Below are positions 53,534 to 64,000 of a DNA stretch of 64,000 nucleotides, one piece after another (within the stretch, counting starts at the first letter, position 1; every line of letters begins with the position of its first letter). The notes beneath the pieces are model-generated. The model did not search any database. It was not told where the DNA came from and saw nothing but the letters and a program-made list of their open reading frames with translations. Source of the DNA: Adiantum capillus-veneris (Eukaryota > Streptophyta > Polypodiopsida > Polypodiales > Pteridaceae); NCBI GenBank assembly GCA_014529385.2, contig CM043944.1, forward strand, positions 56,615,268 to 56,679,267. Direction: 5' to 3'. A program made the translations under genes and the position numbers.

Positions 53534-55967
53534 GTGCCTGTGACCAATGGACTAGACATGGCATAAAAAGTGATAAATAAATGACCTATTTGATATGAAA
53601 TTGGAATATACTGTAATGTGGAAGCATGTACCAAATGTTAGCTGTCATCGCATACGAACTGAGCTCATGTAAGTAGGGGTATGACAAGTCACTCAGTAAG
53701 AGTCCAATCAAAGAAAGGAGTGCCCATGACATTAGAAACAATGGATTTTGCAACATAATGTTAACAAGTAAGGGAGTATCTGAAAAAATTTACCTGCTGC
53801 AACGGTGCTGGGTATCTATAGGGGTATGAGAATATCTAGATTTTGATATGAGAACATTGTACTTAGATTATCTGCAAAACTTTTCTAAAAAATAAAGCAC
53901 TTAAAGCAATGAGCCATTTAAAGAGGACAAAAACAAGAAAATATTCATTGTTTTATAAGTGCAACAAATTTTAAGATGACTTATGAATGCATGACAATTG
54001 ACAACTTGAATTGATGAACGGAATCACAGAGAAGATCATATGGTATAGCCTAGCTATAACTGGATGAATTTGCAAAAAGAGCCTCAGTATTACATTTTTT
54101 GATTCTGATGAACCCTAAATCAACAGGTAATTTTTATTTTTTTGTGTGCTAGCCTGTGCTAATTAAAGGCATTCACCAATTGAAAGTATAATGAGAACGA
54201 GATTGCTAGAAAGAGTAAAGGACGCGAGAATCATGTGCTACGAGAGGTGTTGACAATTGACATTAATCTAAAATTCGAGTTATGAATCAAAGTAGATCAA
54301 AGACGATAGAGAGAGCTTATTAGAAGTATATTATTGAAATGCAATGAAAAATTTCATACCTGAAGGTTCTTCGATATGATAGCATTGTAGTGGGCTTCAT
54401 CTGCAAAAGGACTTCTCAAAGACAAAGCACTAAAGATGATTTTGTGTTAGATGCAGTCAAGTATGTATAAACACTTGAAAGTCCTTAATGAGGAATTTGA
54501 AGTTTAAAGAGAAACTATGTCGATCAAATTGATCTATAAGGATCTTTCGGTAATGGCCTATAAAGACAGGTGTTAATGCCAAAAGTGTGTGATAGTTTAC
54601 ATCAATTATCTATAGTACAAATTGCAGAGTCAATTTGAGCCCCCTTTTATTGGTAAACAATCTTAACTTTGCATCAATTTTATCATTGATGGATTTTAAA
54701 ATGTTAATACATTGAGTATGTGATTAAACTACTCTTAAATTTAACAAGAAATTGTTTTGCTGCTCAAAATTTCTCTAGAAATTTGGAAATTTCATTAACT
54801 AATCATTGAAAGGCAAGCATATTTGATCAAGCGGCTTATTCTTTGGACACGAGCCGTATTCGCAAGGCGAGTTGCAAGTGCTATAAGCACTGACTAATGC
54901 GTATACTTGCAAGCATCTGTAGCAGCGAAGTTGGATGTGGCGGCCTGCTCTCTTAGGAAGAGGCCAAACGATACAAATACACCGTGGGTGGTGATGAAGG
55001 AGCTTGCGTGAGGTTAGGATCTGTATATACGTGATGATGGAGCATACAGTAAGTGCTTGATGCAGAAAACAACGTCACGATGGGTAGTCAACCATTATGA
55101 GGTTAAATGTCTTATCGCGACAATTTCCATAATTAGTAACACAAGGGGAGGGGTGGAATATCACCAGAGACTAGGATTTGCCAGCTATGCCATATATAGC
55201 CAAACATAGAGTACATTACATATGGCATTGTTCATTGTTCAATATACTATGAGATATGAGTCCACTTTCATTGTCTATTCAAAGATGGTTTCGGACCACG
55301 GACTAGAGTCAGGAGATATCAGGATCAAAGATTCTTCAAAGTCCGATCTTCAAAAGGCCAAAACGACTATGAGATCAATGATACAATCTTGGTGGATCTA
55401 TTACAACGTCTGGATACAAAATAAAATGAAGATTTTTAAAGTCGTAGGAAAGTATCCCTGTTGTGCGCCACTGTTTGGCATAGAGGACTGCAGCGGATCT
55501 AAGGGTTGTCGATCTAAGTTGGGGCCGAAGTGCTGCATGGTGGGAGTTCATCTCCGGTTTGCATGCACAAACGAATGGTGCAGGCCAGTGCCGCTAATGA
55601 CATCCCATGCTCGTGCTTGGGCTGCAGCACGTGCATCTGTTGGAGGCGGGGGTAGGGGGCAGCAGAGCGCCATATGCGAATTAGCAAGGGGCTTGCAATT
55701 ATAGTGCCGCCCTCAGGGGTTGACAACTCCAACGTCTGTTCCCAGACCTGTTTGCTCGATTTCAAAGGTCTCCATACTCCCTTTCATTGAGAAAGTCATT
55801 TGTGGAACTTGAAAGGCCTAGTTTGAAGAGGACGCAGTCCGAGTAGCGAGCATCGGTGGTGAGAGTTTCCATGGATCTGCTGAGAACCTAATCACTATGG
55901 CGTCACAGTATGCTATAGGGCCCATCCTTGCTGGAGAGATGGCCACCTGCATTGACCAGAGAACTCC

Positions 55968-56112
<145 letters not shown>

Positions 56113-56583
56113 GTGTGGAGCTAGTAGTTGAAGCCGCAGAGTGTGGTGGAGTCTCGGTAAGAAAGAGAGAGAGAGAACTAGGCTGTGTGTGGGTGTGTGC
56201 GAGGGTGTGTGTGGATCAAGCTACCTGCATGCAGTGGCGGCTATAGACGGTAGCACGGGTGGTTATCGTGGGCAACACCAGTGGAAGAGAGAGAAAGAAA
56301 CCCTTCATTGATGGACGGCCAGCCTCGGCTAGGGAAAGCAAGAGAGATTATTTTGTTTTCTTATTTGATGGCAGTTGGCAGATGAAGTCAAGAGAAATAT
56401 TGCGTTTTTCCAGAAGCAAACGAGGGAGAGGGATTGAGGATTGAGTGGCTACATGAATGAGAGAGAGAGAAAATATCATGTAACTTCTCAGGCTGAGCCT
56501 TGGGAGGCTGCGAGTGCCTATGATTTGCAGTCACTAGTTTTAGTGAGGGAGTGGATGGTTGGCGGATAGGGTAGCTGAAGACG

Positions 56584-56586
<3 letters not shown>

Positions 56587-56676
<90 letters not shown>
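56587..56676. repeat. 90-bp pure (AG)n microsatellite
   Basis: Uninterrupted AG tract of about 90 bases. Confidence 0.97.
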
Positions 56677-56678
<2 letters not shown>

Positions 56679-57898
56679 AAAGAGATATGAGGTAAAAGCC
56701 ATGCACAGATGGTGGTAGAAATGGCTCTCCGCATCCCCTAGTTGGTGGGTTGACGGTGTGTGGTAGACAACAATATGTGCCCCCTGGCTGGTGATTCGAC
56801 GTCTTGTGGTGGATAACTTTGTGTATCAACACAGTTGACGGACCTTGACTTTACCCACAGTGTTGCATGAGAGGTTATGGGTAGGGATTGTTTGCATGTC
56901 ATCGTCAGCCACTTCGTGCAGACGCAAAGGTGGTGGTGGATGGCTGAGAGAGAAAGTGAAAGAGAGAGAGTAATTGGAACTCAAACAAGTACTTCTCGCC
57001 GTAGGAACTTGGCTGGAGTTCCCTGCTCGTCCATCAATTACCTAGGGATGATATGAAGCTATTCATAGCCATGTAAGACGGTCTTTGCTGGTTTGTACTC
57101 GACAATATTGACTTGTTTTATCATTGAAGTTGTGGTCCAGCCCTAACCCTTCACCTCGCCTTCCTTTGCGAGAATAGTACGCTCTACGTGCTTTGCGTAT
57201 AGCTAGCTCCATATTTGCCTACCGCTCCTCAGGCTACGGGGCAAAACGGGTCTCCACCCCTTGCGCTTTCTCTAATTGGGTGCTGGGGCCGACGCAATTG
57301 ATTAAGGCATGCCAGCTCATGTGTCGGTGAGGCAAATTGAGTGGTAGCCTACCAACGTGGATGGCCAAGACTCTCTTGTGTGTCTGAGCGAGGCTCCACT
57401 CCGTGTACCCACCATGTGGGCTTATAAGGATAAAATTTGCTTTCCTGTGAGGCAGAAAGACATGCCACGGATTCTTGCAAAGTACCAATCTACCTTCACC
57501 ATATAGGACCATTCTCCTTGCTTCTCCTTATTCTTCTATCTATATTCTAAATCCCATTGACACAGGCAAATACAATAGTCTAAATATTTCTTTTCTGGCA
57601 TGAGATTAATTGGCTGAATCTCTTTGCTTGATTATTATACTAAAAGTCACCATAATTAGGTTCCTAATCATACTAGTCATAAAATCCATTGTACTTGCTA
57701 GGTGGTAATGAAACTATGATAATGAAAGAATTATTAAACAATCCAAGCATGTTTGTGAACTTTTAAATTAAAAAAAATAATCACCTACATATAAGTTCAA
57801 ATAGGAGAAAGATAATTAAGTTTATGATAAGCGTGACTCATCTTTGATATCAGTCATCTCCACAGCTATGATTGTTGTGTGCCGAGGAGCATATCCAT

Positions 57899-57911
57899 GG
57901 CTCTGATACCA
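57899..57911 (-). promoter_or_regulatory. Primer-binding site of the 5.9-kb element
   Basis: The minus strand reads TGGTATCAGAGCC, perfectly matching the usual initiator-Met PBS, one base inside the right LTR. Confidence 0.92.
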
Positions 57912-57912
57912 C

Positions 57913-58380
57913 TGCTACAGTCGGAGCGTGGCTGCCCTGCAAAATACTCGAAAATAGCACATAGCAAGACATAAACGACTATATCTACGTACCTGCCGAC
58001 TCGCACAAATCCATAATCGAGCACAACACAAATAGAGAGAGACCGAGAGCGGGAGAGAGCAAGAGAGCGCGTGTGCAGGCGCACCTCCTAGAGCGGAGTG
58101 CTATGCCTAGCATGACGAGAGAGAAGAGAGGAGAGAAGAGAAGAAAACACAGACATTGGGTGCAATCTCCCTCCGTGCAAGAGTGACCATTTCCCTCTTG
58201 CACGTATTTCATTTATAGATTTCTTAAATGGTCAAATTGAGTACAAACTGGCCGGCCGGTCATAAATGGCCAAAACTCATAAATATACATAAAATGTAAT
58301 TTCCTTTTGAAGTAGCCTAGCTCGGTCAAGCCTTTTCCACCTGTCAGCTGCAATAAAATTAAAATATTAATTCCATAACA
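57913..58380 (-). repeat. 5' LTR of the 5.9-kb element
   Basis: 468 bp; differs from the left LTR at about a dozen positions and one 1-bp indel. Minus-strand TATA-like CTATAAATGA at about 58,207-58,216. Confidence 0.92.
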
Positions 58381-58385
58381 GTAAA

Positions 58386-59036
58386 AGTGAACAATAGAAA
58401 AACCCTCAGATAGGATGAGGGTAGCCCCATAAGTCTAGAAAGACTACTACATAAACATATTGTCTTTCATTCTTTGGAATCTTAGAAATCCATTGCTGCC
58501 ATCTCATTGATTTTTGTTCAAGTCAGATACAAAAATTAAAGGAACTAGGGCCTCATTTATCTCCTTGCATAAAATGCCAAAAGCTTTCCTTAGTCATATA
58601 GGAGCACATAAGGATGTTGAGGGGGAGAATTGTATATAGAAGCATTCATAAACTAAGTCAAATGAACCACATAATGATTCCTCTCTTGATGTTCGAGAGC
58701 TGATGTCTAATCCTTTGAAATTCCCTAGCAATATGTTCTTTGCTTCAATAGGCTTGATCCTGCATGTAGTGCTCCACACTTTTGAACGTTGTCCAATGTT
58801 TTCTTGTTTTCCTTATAACCGTATAAGAGATGGGGGAGGTATCCTCTATGTGGATTTTGTAGCTAGATCTTTCCCATCACAAGCTTCAATCCTGAGTGCT
58901 TTGTGTCCACTCCATACACCTTGATGCATTATTAGCCAGAGCAAGGTTCTTTGTTTGTTGGATATGCGGTAAGCCCAAAGACAATTGAACCTCTAGGTTC
59001 GCTATTCACAACTCCATTTTCAATTTCCATTTGCTA
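58386..59036. other. Intergenic DNA, no gene recognised
   Basis: Short frames on both strands only; possibly decayed transposon sequence but nothing identifiable. Confidence 0.45.
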
Positions 59037-59618
59037 ATTAGTGAAGGAGTACGAGCGAAAGTGCGACGCGAGAGAGAGAGTGCGAGAAGAAGAGCACGAC
59101 GATATGGTGAACTCGCTCTACTGTAATGTGTAGAGCATAGTGAGTTCTTATTAGGTTTTTACAAAAGAATATGTGTACATACCTGGCGGCCCGCCCACTT
59201 ACCTGGGCGACCACATTGGGCTTTATACCCCAACAACCTCCCACCTAAAGTCCAATGTGGTACTTTAAGTGTGAGAGAAGCTGCTATACAATTGGCTCGC
59301 AATCCAGTTTATCACTCAAAGACAAAGCATGTGGATGTGAAGTATCATTTCATCAGGGAATGCTCGAGGATAAGCAACTTCACCTTGTCAAAGTTCACAC
59401 CACAGAAAATCTGATACCAGTTGAAGGAGTACGAGCGGAAGTGTGACGTGAGAGAGAGTGCGAGAAGAAGAGCACGACGATATGGTGAACTCGCTCTACT
59501 GTAATGTGTAGAGCATAGTGAGTTCTTATTAGGTTTTTACAAAAGAATATGTGTACATACCTGGCGGCCCGCCCACTTACCTGGGCGACCACATTGGGAT
59601 TTATACCCCAACAATTAG
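59037..59618 (-). mobile_element. TRIM (terminal-repeat retrotransposon in miniature), 572 bp
   Basis: LTRs at 59,042-59,235 (194 bp) and 59,422-59,613 (192 bp) differ by about four substitutions and a GA unit. The element is bounded by ATTAG on both sides (59,037-59,041 and 59,614-59,618). On the minus strand the PBS TGGTATCAGA adjoins the right LTR and the purine tract AGGTGGGAGGT adjoins the left LTR. The interior is only 186 bp and non-coding. A minus-strand TATA-like GGTATAAA sits near each LTR's start. Small frames inside the LTRs are not genes. Confidence 0.95.
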
Positions 59619-60420
59619 CTTCATCTTCAACCCTTCTTCCATGCCATCCTTATACTTGTATTGTTGGTTTGGTAAATGTCTCTAGCTAGTTTTGGGAGTT
59701 TAGCTTTGTGATTGCCCCCCCTTGGAGGGAGATGCAACTTTGCCAACATTGTTTGTAGTCTAGCTAGACACCAAGCTGAATCCCTTTGACTAAGGTTGAG
59801 TCTGGATGGTTCCCTCATCCTTGAGGTTGTGGCCTTCAAAAAGGTCACTCCACGTATGTATTCCAACCTTATGATATTTTTGAGCTTTCTTGTAATATAG
59901 GATCAATTGCATATATATGCAAAACATCCATACCAAAGTGGATCTTGAAGAAGAGATAAAAAGTTAGCGTGGAACTTGGAGTTTGCCTTCCAGTGGTGCC
60001 TTATGTCTTGCCAGGAATCTCAAACCTATACATAAATCTAGATCCATTAGGATTGAACTGACCGGGGGACAAGATGATGTCCCTCAAAGACATTTTGGTC
60101 CAAGATTTGTACTCTTTGAGCTTGAAGTTACTCAGAAATTTCTTTTCAAAAGCAAGGGTCAAGAATCATCTAATTCCATGCTCCTTAAGACCCATTTCCC
60201 TGCCATTTTAGTAGAGAGTCTTTTCCATTTTAAGAGGCCCAATCCTCCTTTAGATTTAGGAACACAACAAGCTTCCCAAGCAACTTTGGGGATCTTAGGA
60301 TAATCTAGGTCCCCTCCTCATAGAAAGGATGTGAACATTGAGAAATCTTTGTGAAATTGGTGCTTTGTTGGTTGCCACCAAGAGAGAAAGTAGATTAGAG
60401 ATGACATAATGTAACGGTTT
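59619..60420 (-). pseudogene. Decayed LINE reverse transcriptase C-terminal region
   Basis: Read on the minus strand, about 60,140-60,260 encodes W-E-A-C-C-V-P-K-S-K-G-G-L-G-L followed by K-M-A-G-K-W-V-L-R-S, the conserved segment after RT in plant LINEs (C-x-P-K-x-x-G-G-L-G ... K-W-x-x-R). A stop follows at about 60,150. Further downstream a 79-codon frame (59,866-59,627) may be the continuing ORF2 tail. The plus frame at 59,983-60,303 is the antisense shadow of this. No poly-A end or target duplication found. Confidence 0.6.
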
Positions 60421-60475
60421 AGGGCAAAGGGTCTCTTAAACAAAGAAGGCTCTCAGGATTGTTAGTCAAAGATTT

Positions 60476-60766
60476 AATATTTACGTGATCACATGAAATT
60501 TCTTGTGATCACAATGTTTATTATCATATTCACATAATCACAATTAACGTGATCACAGAAAAGCCAATAAGTGATGATGTGGCAATCCATCAAAACCACA
60601 TCGGGGTATGTTGTTTTCTCGACTGGCCCATTGGGAAACTATAAGAACGCTAAATGAATCCCACCAAGAAACAATAAAACCCTAGTGGACGTATTGAATT
60701 GGACAATTTCTATAGGTTAAATGGAAGTCACGTGAATATTTCACGTGATCACGTATTTTGCAATAT
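60476..60766. mobile_element. Small inverted-repeat element rich in GTGATCAC palindromes (MITE-like)
   Basis: The left end (60,482-60,508, tacgtgatcacatgaaat and on) is an imperfect inverted repeat of the right end (60,729-60,757, with tgatcacgta). GTGATCAC occurs four times (about 60,486, 60,507, 60,549 and 60,746), and CACGTG-type sites cluster at the right end. It is non-coding. Its right edge coincides with the break in the gypsy-3 RNase H reading. A target duplication was not evident. Confidence 0.5.
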
Positions 60767-62144
60767 AGCACGGTCACTGGCATCCATTTCCAAAACGAAT
60801 GGTTTCAAAGGATCTACAATAGCTAGTATGGGAGTTGTAGCTAATGCATCCTTGAGCGTATCAAAACTGTGCTGTTGAGCGGATCCCCACTAATAAGCTT
60901 TGCCTTTGCCTTTTAGTTGATCCGTCATGGGAACAACAATATTAGCATAGTTTTTAACGAACCTTCGGTAAAAACCTGCAAATCCCAAAAAAATCTGTAA
61001 CTCTTCCAGATTTTTAGGAGAAGGCCATTCCCGGATGGTATCCACTTTGGATTGATCCATATATAGCCCATTAGCTGAAATAACATGCCCTACATAGTGA
61101 ACTTCTTCTTTCAGAAAATCACATCTAGATTACTTGGCATATAATTTGTTTGTTCGTAACAACTCGAACACCTACCTGAGATGTTGTAAGGGTTCTTCTT
61201 CAGAAGCACTATAGACTAGAATTTCATCGAGGAAAACGATGAAAAATTTGCCCAAGTACGGCTTTAAGACACTATAGATAAGTGTCATGAATGTTGCGGG
61301 CGCATTGGTTAACCCAAAGGGCATCACCAAGAACTCGTAGTGTCCAAACCTTGTTCGGAATGCATTTTTGGGTATATCAGCAAGTCGAATATGGACTTGG
61401 TGATATCCTGACCGCAAGTCTATTGTCGTGAAAATGCGAGCATGAGTGAGTTTGTCAAACAACTCATCCACTCGGGGCAATGGGTACTTGTTCTTAACCG
61501 TAACCGCATTTAAGCCACGGTAGTGTACACATATGCGCATTACTGCCGTCTGTTTTCTTCACTAATAGGATAGGAGGGGCCCATGGTGAAGAACTGGGTT
61601 GTATAAACCCTCTGCTAAGGTAGTCAGCACGCTGACGTTCCACCTCAGAAGCTTCAGAGTAACTCATACGGTAGGGCAGTTTACTGACAGGTTTACAGCC
61701 TGCAGCTACATCTATGCTATGTTGCACCAATCGTGTTGGTGGTAATCCTGGTGGAAAATCATTAGGAAAAACATCTTGAAATTCCTTTAATAATTTATGT
61801 AACTCACTAGCAATGTTTGCTTGTTTGGAATTAGCCGTTGGTGGAAGAGATGAGAGAGAAGCATGCGACGTTGAGGAATGTTCAACAGATTCAATGTTAG
61901 AAAGAAAATGAGAAAGTGAGTAACACAGGAAAACTTGATCTATTTCATTATAAAATACGAGTTGCATAAGCTCAACGGTACAAATCAATGGTGAAGAAGG
62001 TACATCCTTCTCTCCTAACAACAACACATGTGTGCCATGGGATTCAAACATCAAGATTTTGTGCTCATAGCTATGCTTCAGTGATGGTCCTAGGCTATGA
62101 AACCACTCCCTACCAAGGACCACGTCTATCCTCTCCATGTTCAT
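60767..62144 (-). pseudogene. gypsy-3 reverse transcriptase and RNase H start
   Basis: The frame 62,144-61,494 covers the link from protease to RT ([42 protein letters not shown]). RT continues in the frame 61,540-61,172 (C-V-H-Y-R-G-L-N, then [12 protein letters not shown], then M-P-F-G-L-T-N-A-P). The catalytic motif reads F-L-D-E instead of Y-x-D-D, losing the second Asp. The RT thumb follows after further stops (H-Y-V-G-H-V-I-S, F-L-G-F-A-G-F-Y-R-R-F), and RNase H ends at D-A-S-D-R-A-I. It is dead. Confidence 0.88.
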
Positions 62145-62147
62145 AAC

Positions 62148-62375
62148 CTAAACATCCAAGCATGTGGAGTAACCTTGTACTTCCAATGGAACGGCTCGGA
62201 CTTGAGTATCCCAGATTTTGGTATCATGCCCATTCATCATTGCTACCTTATAGTGGTGGGTACTTGGAGTTTGAGGCAATTTGAGTTTTTTTACCAATGT
62301 GTAATTGATGAAATTGTGAGCAGGACCGTCATCTACCAAGATACACACCTTGTTCCCTTGCAGAGATCCGTGCAT
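62148..62375 (-). pseudogene. gypsy-3 protease
   Basis: A 75-codon frame with C-I-L-V-D-D-G-P-A-H-N-F-I, where D-S-G-A/S is usual, followed by a hydrophobic segment. The nearby tandem repeat at 62,354-62,460 lies at its start. Confidence 0.75.
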
Positions 62376-62460
62376 ACGTACTAACTCATGTGGTCTTAAG
62401 GTTTGTGCCCTTGCAGAGATACGTGCATATGTACTAACTCATGTGGTCTAAAGGTTTGTT
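62354..62460. repeat. Two tandem copies of a ~53-bp unit
   Basis: cccttgcagagatmcgtgca followed by actaactcatgtggtct and aaggtttgt occurs at 62,354-62,406 and 62,407-62,460 with a few differences. The duplication disrupts the link from gag to protease. Confidence 0.85.
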
Positions 62461-62527
62461 GCCACATGGAAGCTGCGAGATAGCGTTCATGCACCACCTC
62501 GGTGTGTGTTACTTCCACTGTAGAGAA

Positions 62528-63696
62528 TCATGAGGAAGACTCAAGAGGCAGCATTTGCACCATGTGCACCGCTTTCTCCTTGCCATGAGCAGCAAATTTC
62601 CCCTTGGGACAATCATTTTTGCCATGACTGCTTCCTAAACATTGAAAACATAATTTCTCTTTCTTAGCTTTATCAAAGTCCTCAGGAGAGAGAGAACCTC
62701 TGGACCCCTTGGGTTTTTTAGATGCATCTGAATTGGCTACTATAAAATTTCCTTTTATTGTGCCCATACTGAGTGCGTGTATTACCATGTGTATTAGCAG
62801 GCATGTGAATATTATGTGCTTTCTTTTCATTTGAATCATCATGAATATGTGCTTTCACTATGGCTTCCTCAAGTGTTTTAGGGTCTTGGGTCTTGAGGTA
62901 CTTCTTAAGCTCTGGTGTCAGACCATGTATAAACCCCCGTACTTGTTGAAAGTTATCTAAGCCTTCCAACTTGAGGATAGCATCCTGATTCAAGCAATGA
63001 TGGGTATTGGCGTATGGAACACGTGTCCCAAGACGTCCAATTTTGATCTGCCTCATTTGTATGCAAAAATTCTTTGCTAAACATAGCTTCAAAAGCTACC
63101 CAAATTTGTGGTATGATATTATTCTCCTTGAGAGACGTCCACCATTTGTAGGCCTCGCCTTCCAGAGTTAAGCTCGTTTTCAGAGCTCTGACTGCGTCTG
63201 GAGTACGCCGTAAGGCGTGAATTCCATCCCACTTGATGAGAAAGATATTCACTGTATCCTTATTGCGGTCTCGGTCTTCTCCCTTAAAAATTGGTGGTTT
63301 GGTGTTTTTCAACAACTCATCCACCTCTTTTGTAGTGAGAGTGTGCAAAGTAGCAGCAGTTGGGCCTTGCCTTGGATTAGAAGGGCCTTGCCCTTGTGTA
63401 GCAACGTGCTCATGCATGTGTGTGTCAGCAGGGCCCTTGGACTGTTGTTGCATTAATTGAATCACTAATGTGGATAGTTTAGTGACATTTGCATTTAAAG
63501 CTTTAAAATTTTCATCCATGACTGTCATGCGTGTCTGAAGTGCATGAAATTCCTGAATGTCGAGCAATTGATAAATCTCATCACCTGTCGTAGCACCACG
63601 GGTACTCTCCTTAAGAGGATGCGGCCGCGAGCCATCATGGGTAGGATCAGGCGTACTTTGCTCAAAATCAAAGGTCATATTGATATCTGAATCCAT
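62528..63696 (-). pseudogene. gypsy-3 gag with zinc knuckle (frameshifted)
   Basis: The start ATG is taken at 63,696 (M-D-S-D-I-N-M-T-F). The first frame (to 62,953) has a Gln/Thr-rich N-terminus and the retrotransposon-gag core (P-P-I-F-K-G-E-D, then L-T-L-E-G-E-A-Y-K-W-W). It shifts to 63,092-62,718 (L-E-G-L-D-N-F, F-I-H-G-L-T-P-E-L-K) and then to 62,842-62,528 with the zinc knuckle C-F-Q-C-L-G-S-S-H-G-K-N-D-C. At least two frameshifts are present. Confidence 0.85.
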
Positions 63697-63700
63697 GGTG

Positions 63701-64000
63701 ACACAGTGCGGTGCAAGAAATAGTCAGAAAAATACCTGAGATTGAGAGCACTTGGAAAGTTTAATTAGCCTTGCTAATTCCATCAAAGTCGATAGTATCC
63801 TGGTGGAAATCGATCCAAAATGTCTACCGTATAGGGAGTTCCTTAATTCCTTGGTAGCCGAATCAATTATGCGTGTAACCATTTATTGATTTTGGAAAAT
63901 AATGGTACTGTGAACTCCCGCCGAGATGCTTTGATTAAATTTCTGAGTTTCTCCCGATAATACACAGAAAATATGTGTGTTGAAGTGCTTGCCGGCCGTA
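63701..64000. other. Window edge upstream of gypsy-3 gag
   Basis: Would hold the leader, PBS and possibly the LTR edge of gypsy-3 on the minus strand, but no clear PBS or LTR end is recognisable within the window. Confidence 0.4.

Larger units (their letters stand above)
60767..63700 (-). mobile_element. gypsy-3: decayed Ty3/gypsy element, 5' part only, minus strand
   Basis: Minus-strand order gag, zinc knuckle, protease, RT, start of RNase H. RNase H is cut after D-A-S-D-R-A-I at about 60,767, where the inverted-repeat element begins. Integrase and both LTRs are not visible; the 5' LTR would lie beyond 64,000. Numerous frameshifts. Confidence 0.85.

Noticed and set aside
55222-55704. 160-codon plus frame in the 5.9-kb element
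   Set aside because: Antisense to the element, with no recognisable domain and low-complexity Gly/Ala at its end.
59983-60303. 106-codon plus frame as a gene
   Set aside because: It is the antisense of a recognisable LINE segment on the minus strand.

Overview
This window looks like repeat-dominated intergenic DNA from a large plant genome. I found no convincing host gene, rRNA, tRNA or CRISPR array. The plant assignment rests on Ty3/gypsy and Ty1/copia LTR retrotransposons with plant-type primer-binding sites (initiator-Met tRNA for the copia-type elements), plant-type LINE fragments with a reverse-transcriptase zinc-binding domain, a TRIM, and very many long (GA/CT)n microsatellites. A non-seed plant or gymnosperm with a bloated genome is possible, but the sequence alone does not settle the species.

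Layout. 1-15.47 kb holds no gene. It carries dense (GA)n, (CT)n, (GT)n and (CTT)n tracts, an array of three near-perfect 40-bp hairpins (3.77-4.00 kb), a 5'-truncated LINE between 26-bp direct repeats (4.80-5.65 kb), a dispersed family seen at 5.7-6.3 kb and inverted at 14.35-14.83 kb, and a large tandem duplication (about 6.6-8.87 kb) one copy of which is split by a ~670-bp insertion. 15,473-24,332 is a young, essentially complete Ty3/gypsy element (gypsy-1): 380-bp LTRs with one visible difference, 5-bp target duplication ACCCA, PBS, a 2,219-codon gag-pol frame that runs past the integrase into a third-ORF region, then coiled-coil coding sequence broken by a frameshift. 25.4-28.3 kb is decayed coding debris, including an integrase zinc-finger fragment on the minus strand.

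28,289-36,578 is gypsy-2, with two 2,002-bp LTRs and a gag-pol that has lost most of RT, all RNase H and the start of integrase. Each LTR carries, downstream of its TATA box, two adjacent small ORFs (72 and 70 codons) that overlap as ATGA and are clearly paralogous to each other at protein level. I did not recognise this arrangement. 36.58-40.23 kb is the tail of another LTR element: a decayed coiled-coil ORF, a polypurine tract, and an LTR-like sequence containing a ~150-bp tandem repeat.

40.8-41.6 kb resembles a decayed copia gag (minus). 43.53-48.32 kb is a decayed minus-strand Ty1/copia element with one full LTR (47,690-48,323) and a truncated partner. 52,474-58,380 is a minus-oriented non-autonomous LTR element with 5-bp target duplication GTAAA, PBS and PPT but no gag-pol. 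59,042-59,613 is a textbook 572-bp TRIM with target duplication ATTAG. 59.6-60.4 kb is a decayed minus-strand LINE RT tail, 60.48-60.76 kb a small palindrome-rich inverted-repeat element, and 60.77-63.70 kb the 5' two thirds of a decayed minus-strand Ty3/gypsy gag-pol.

Together the window is a layered record of retrotransposition. Gypsy-1 is the only element whose enzymatic residues look intact; gypsy-2, the 5.9-kb element and the TRIM would need proteins supplied in trans. ORFs outside these elements are mostly microsatellite read-through or chance frames.
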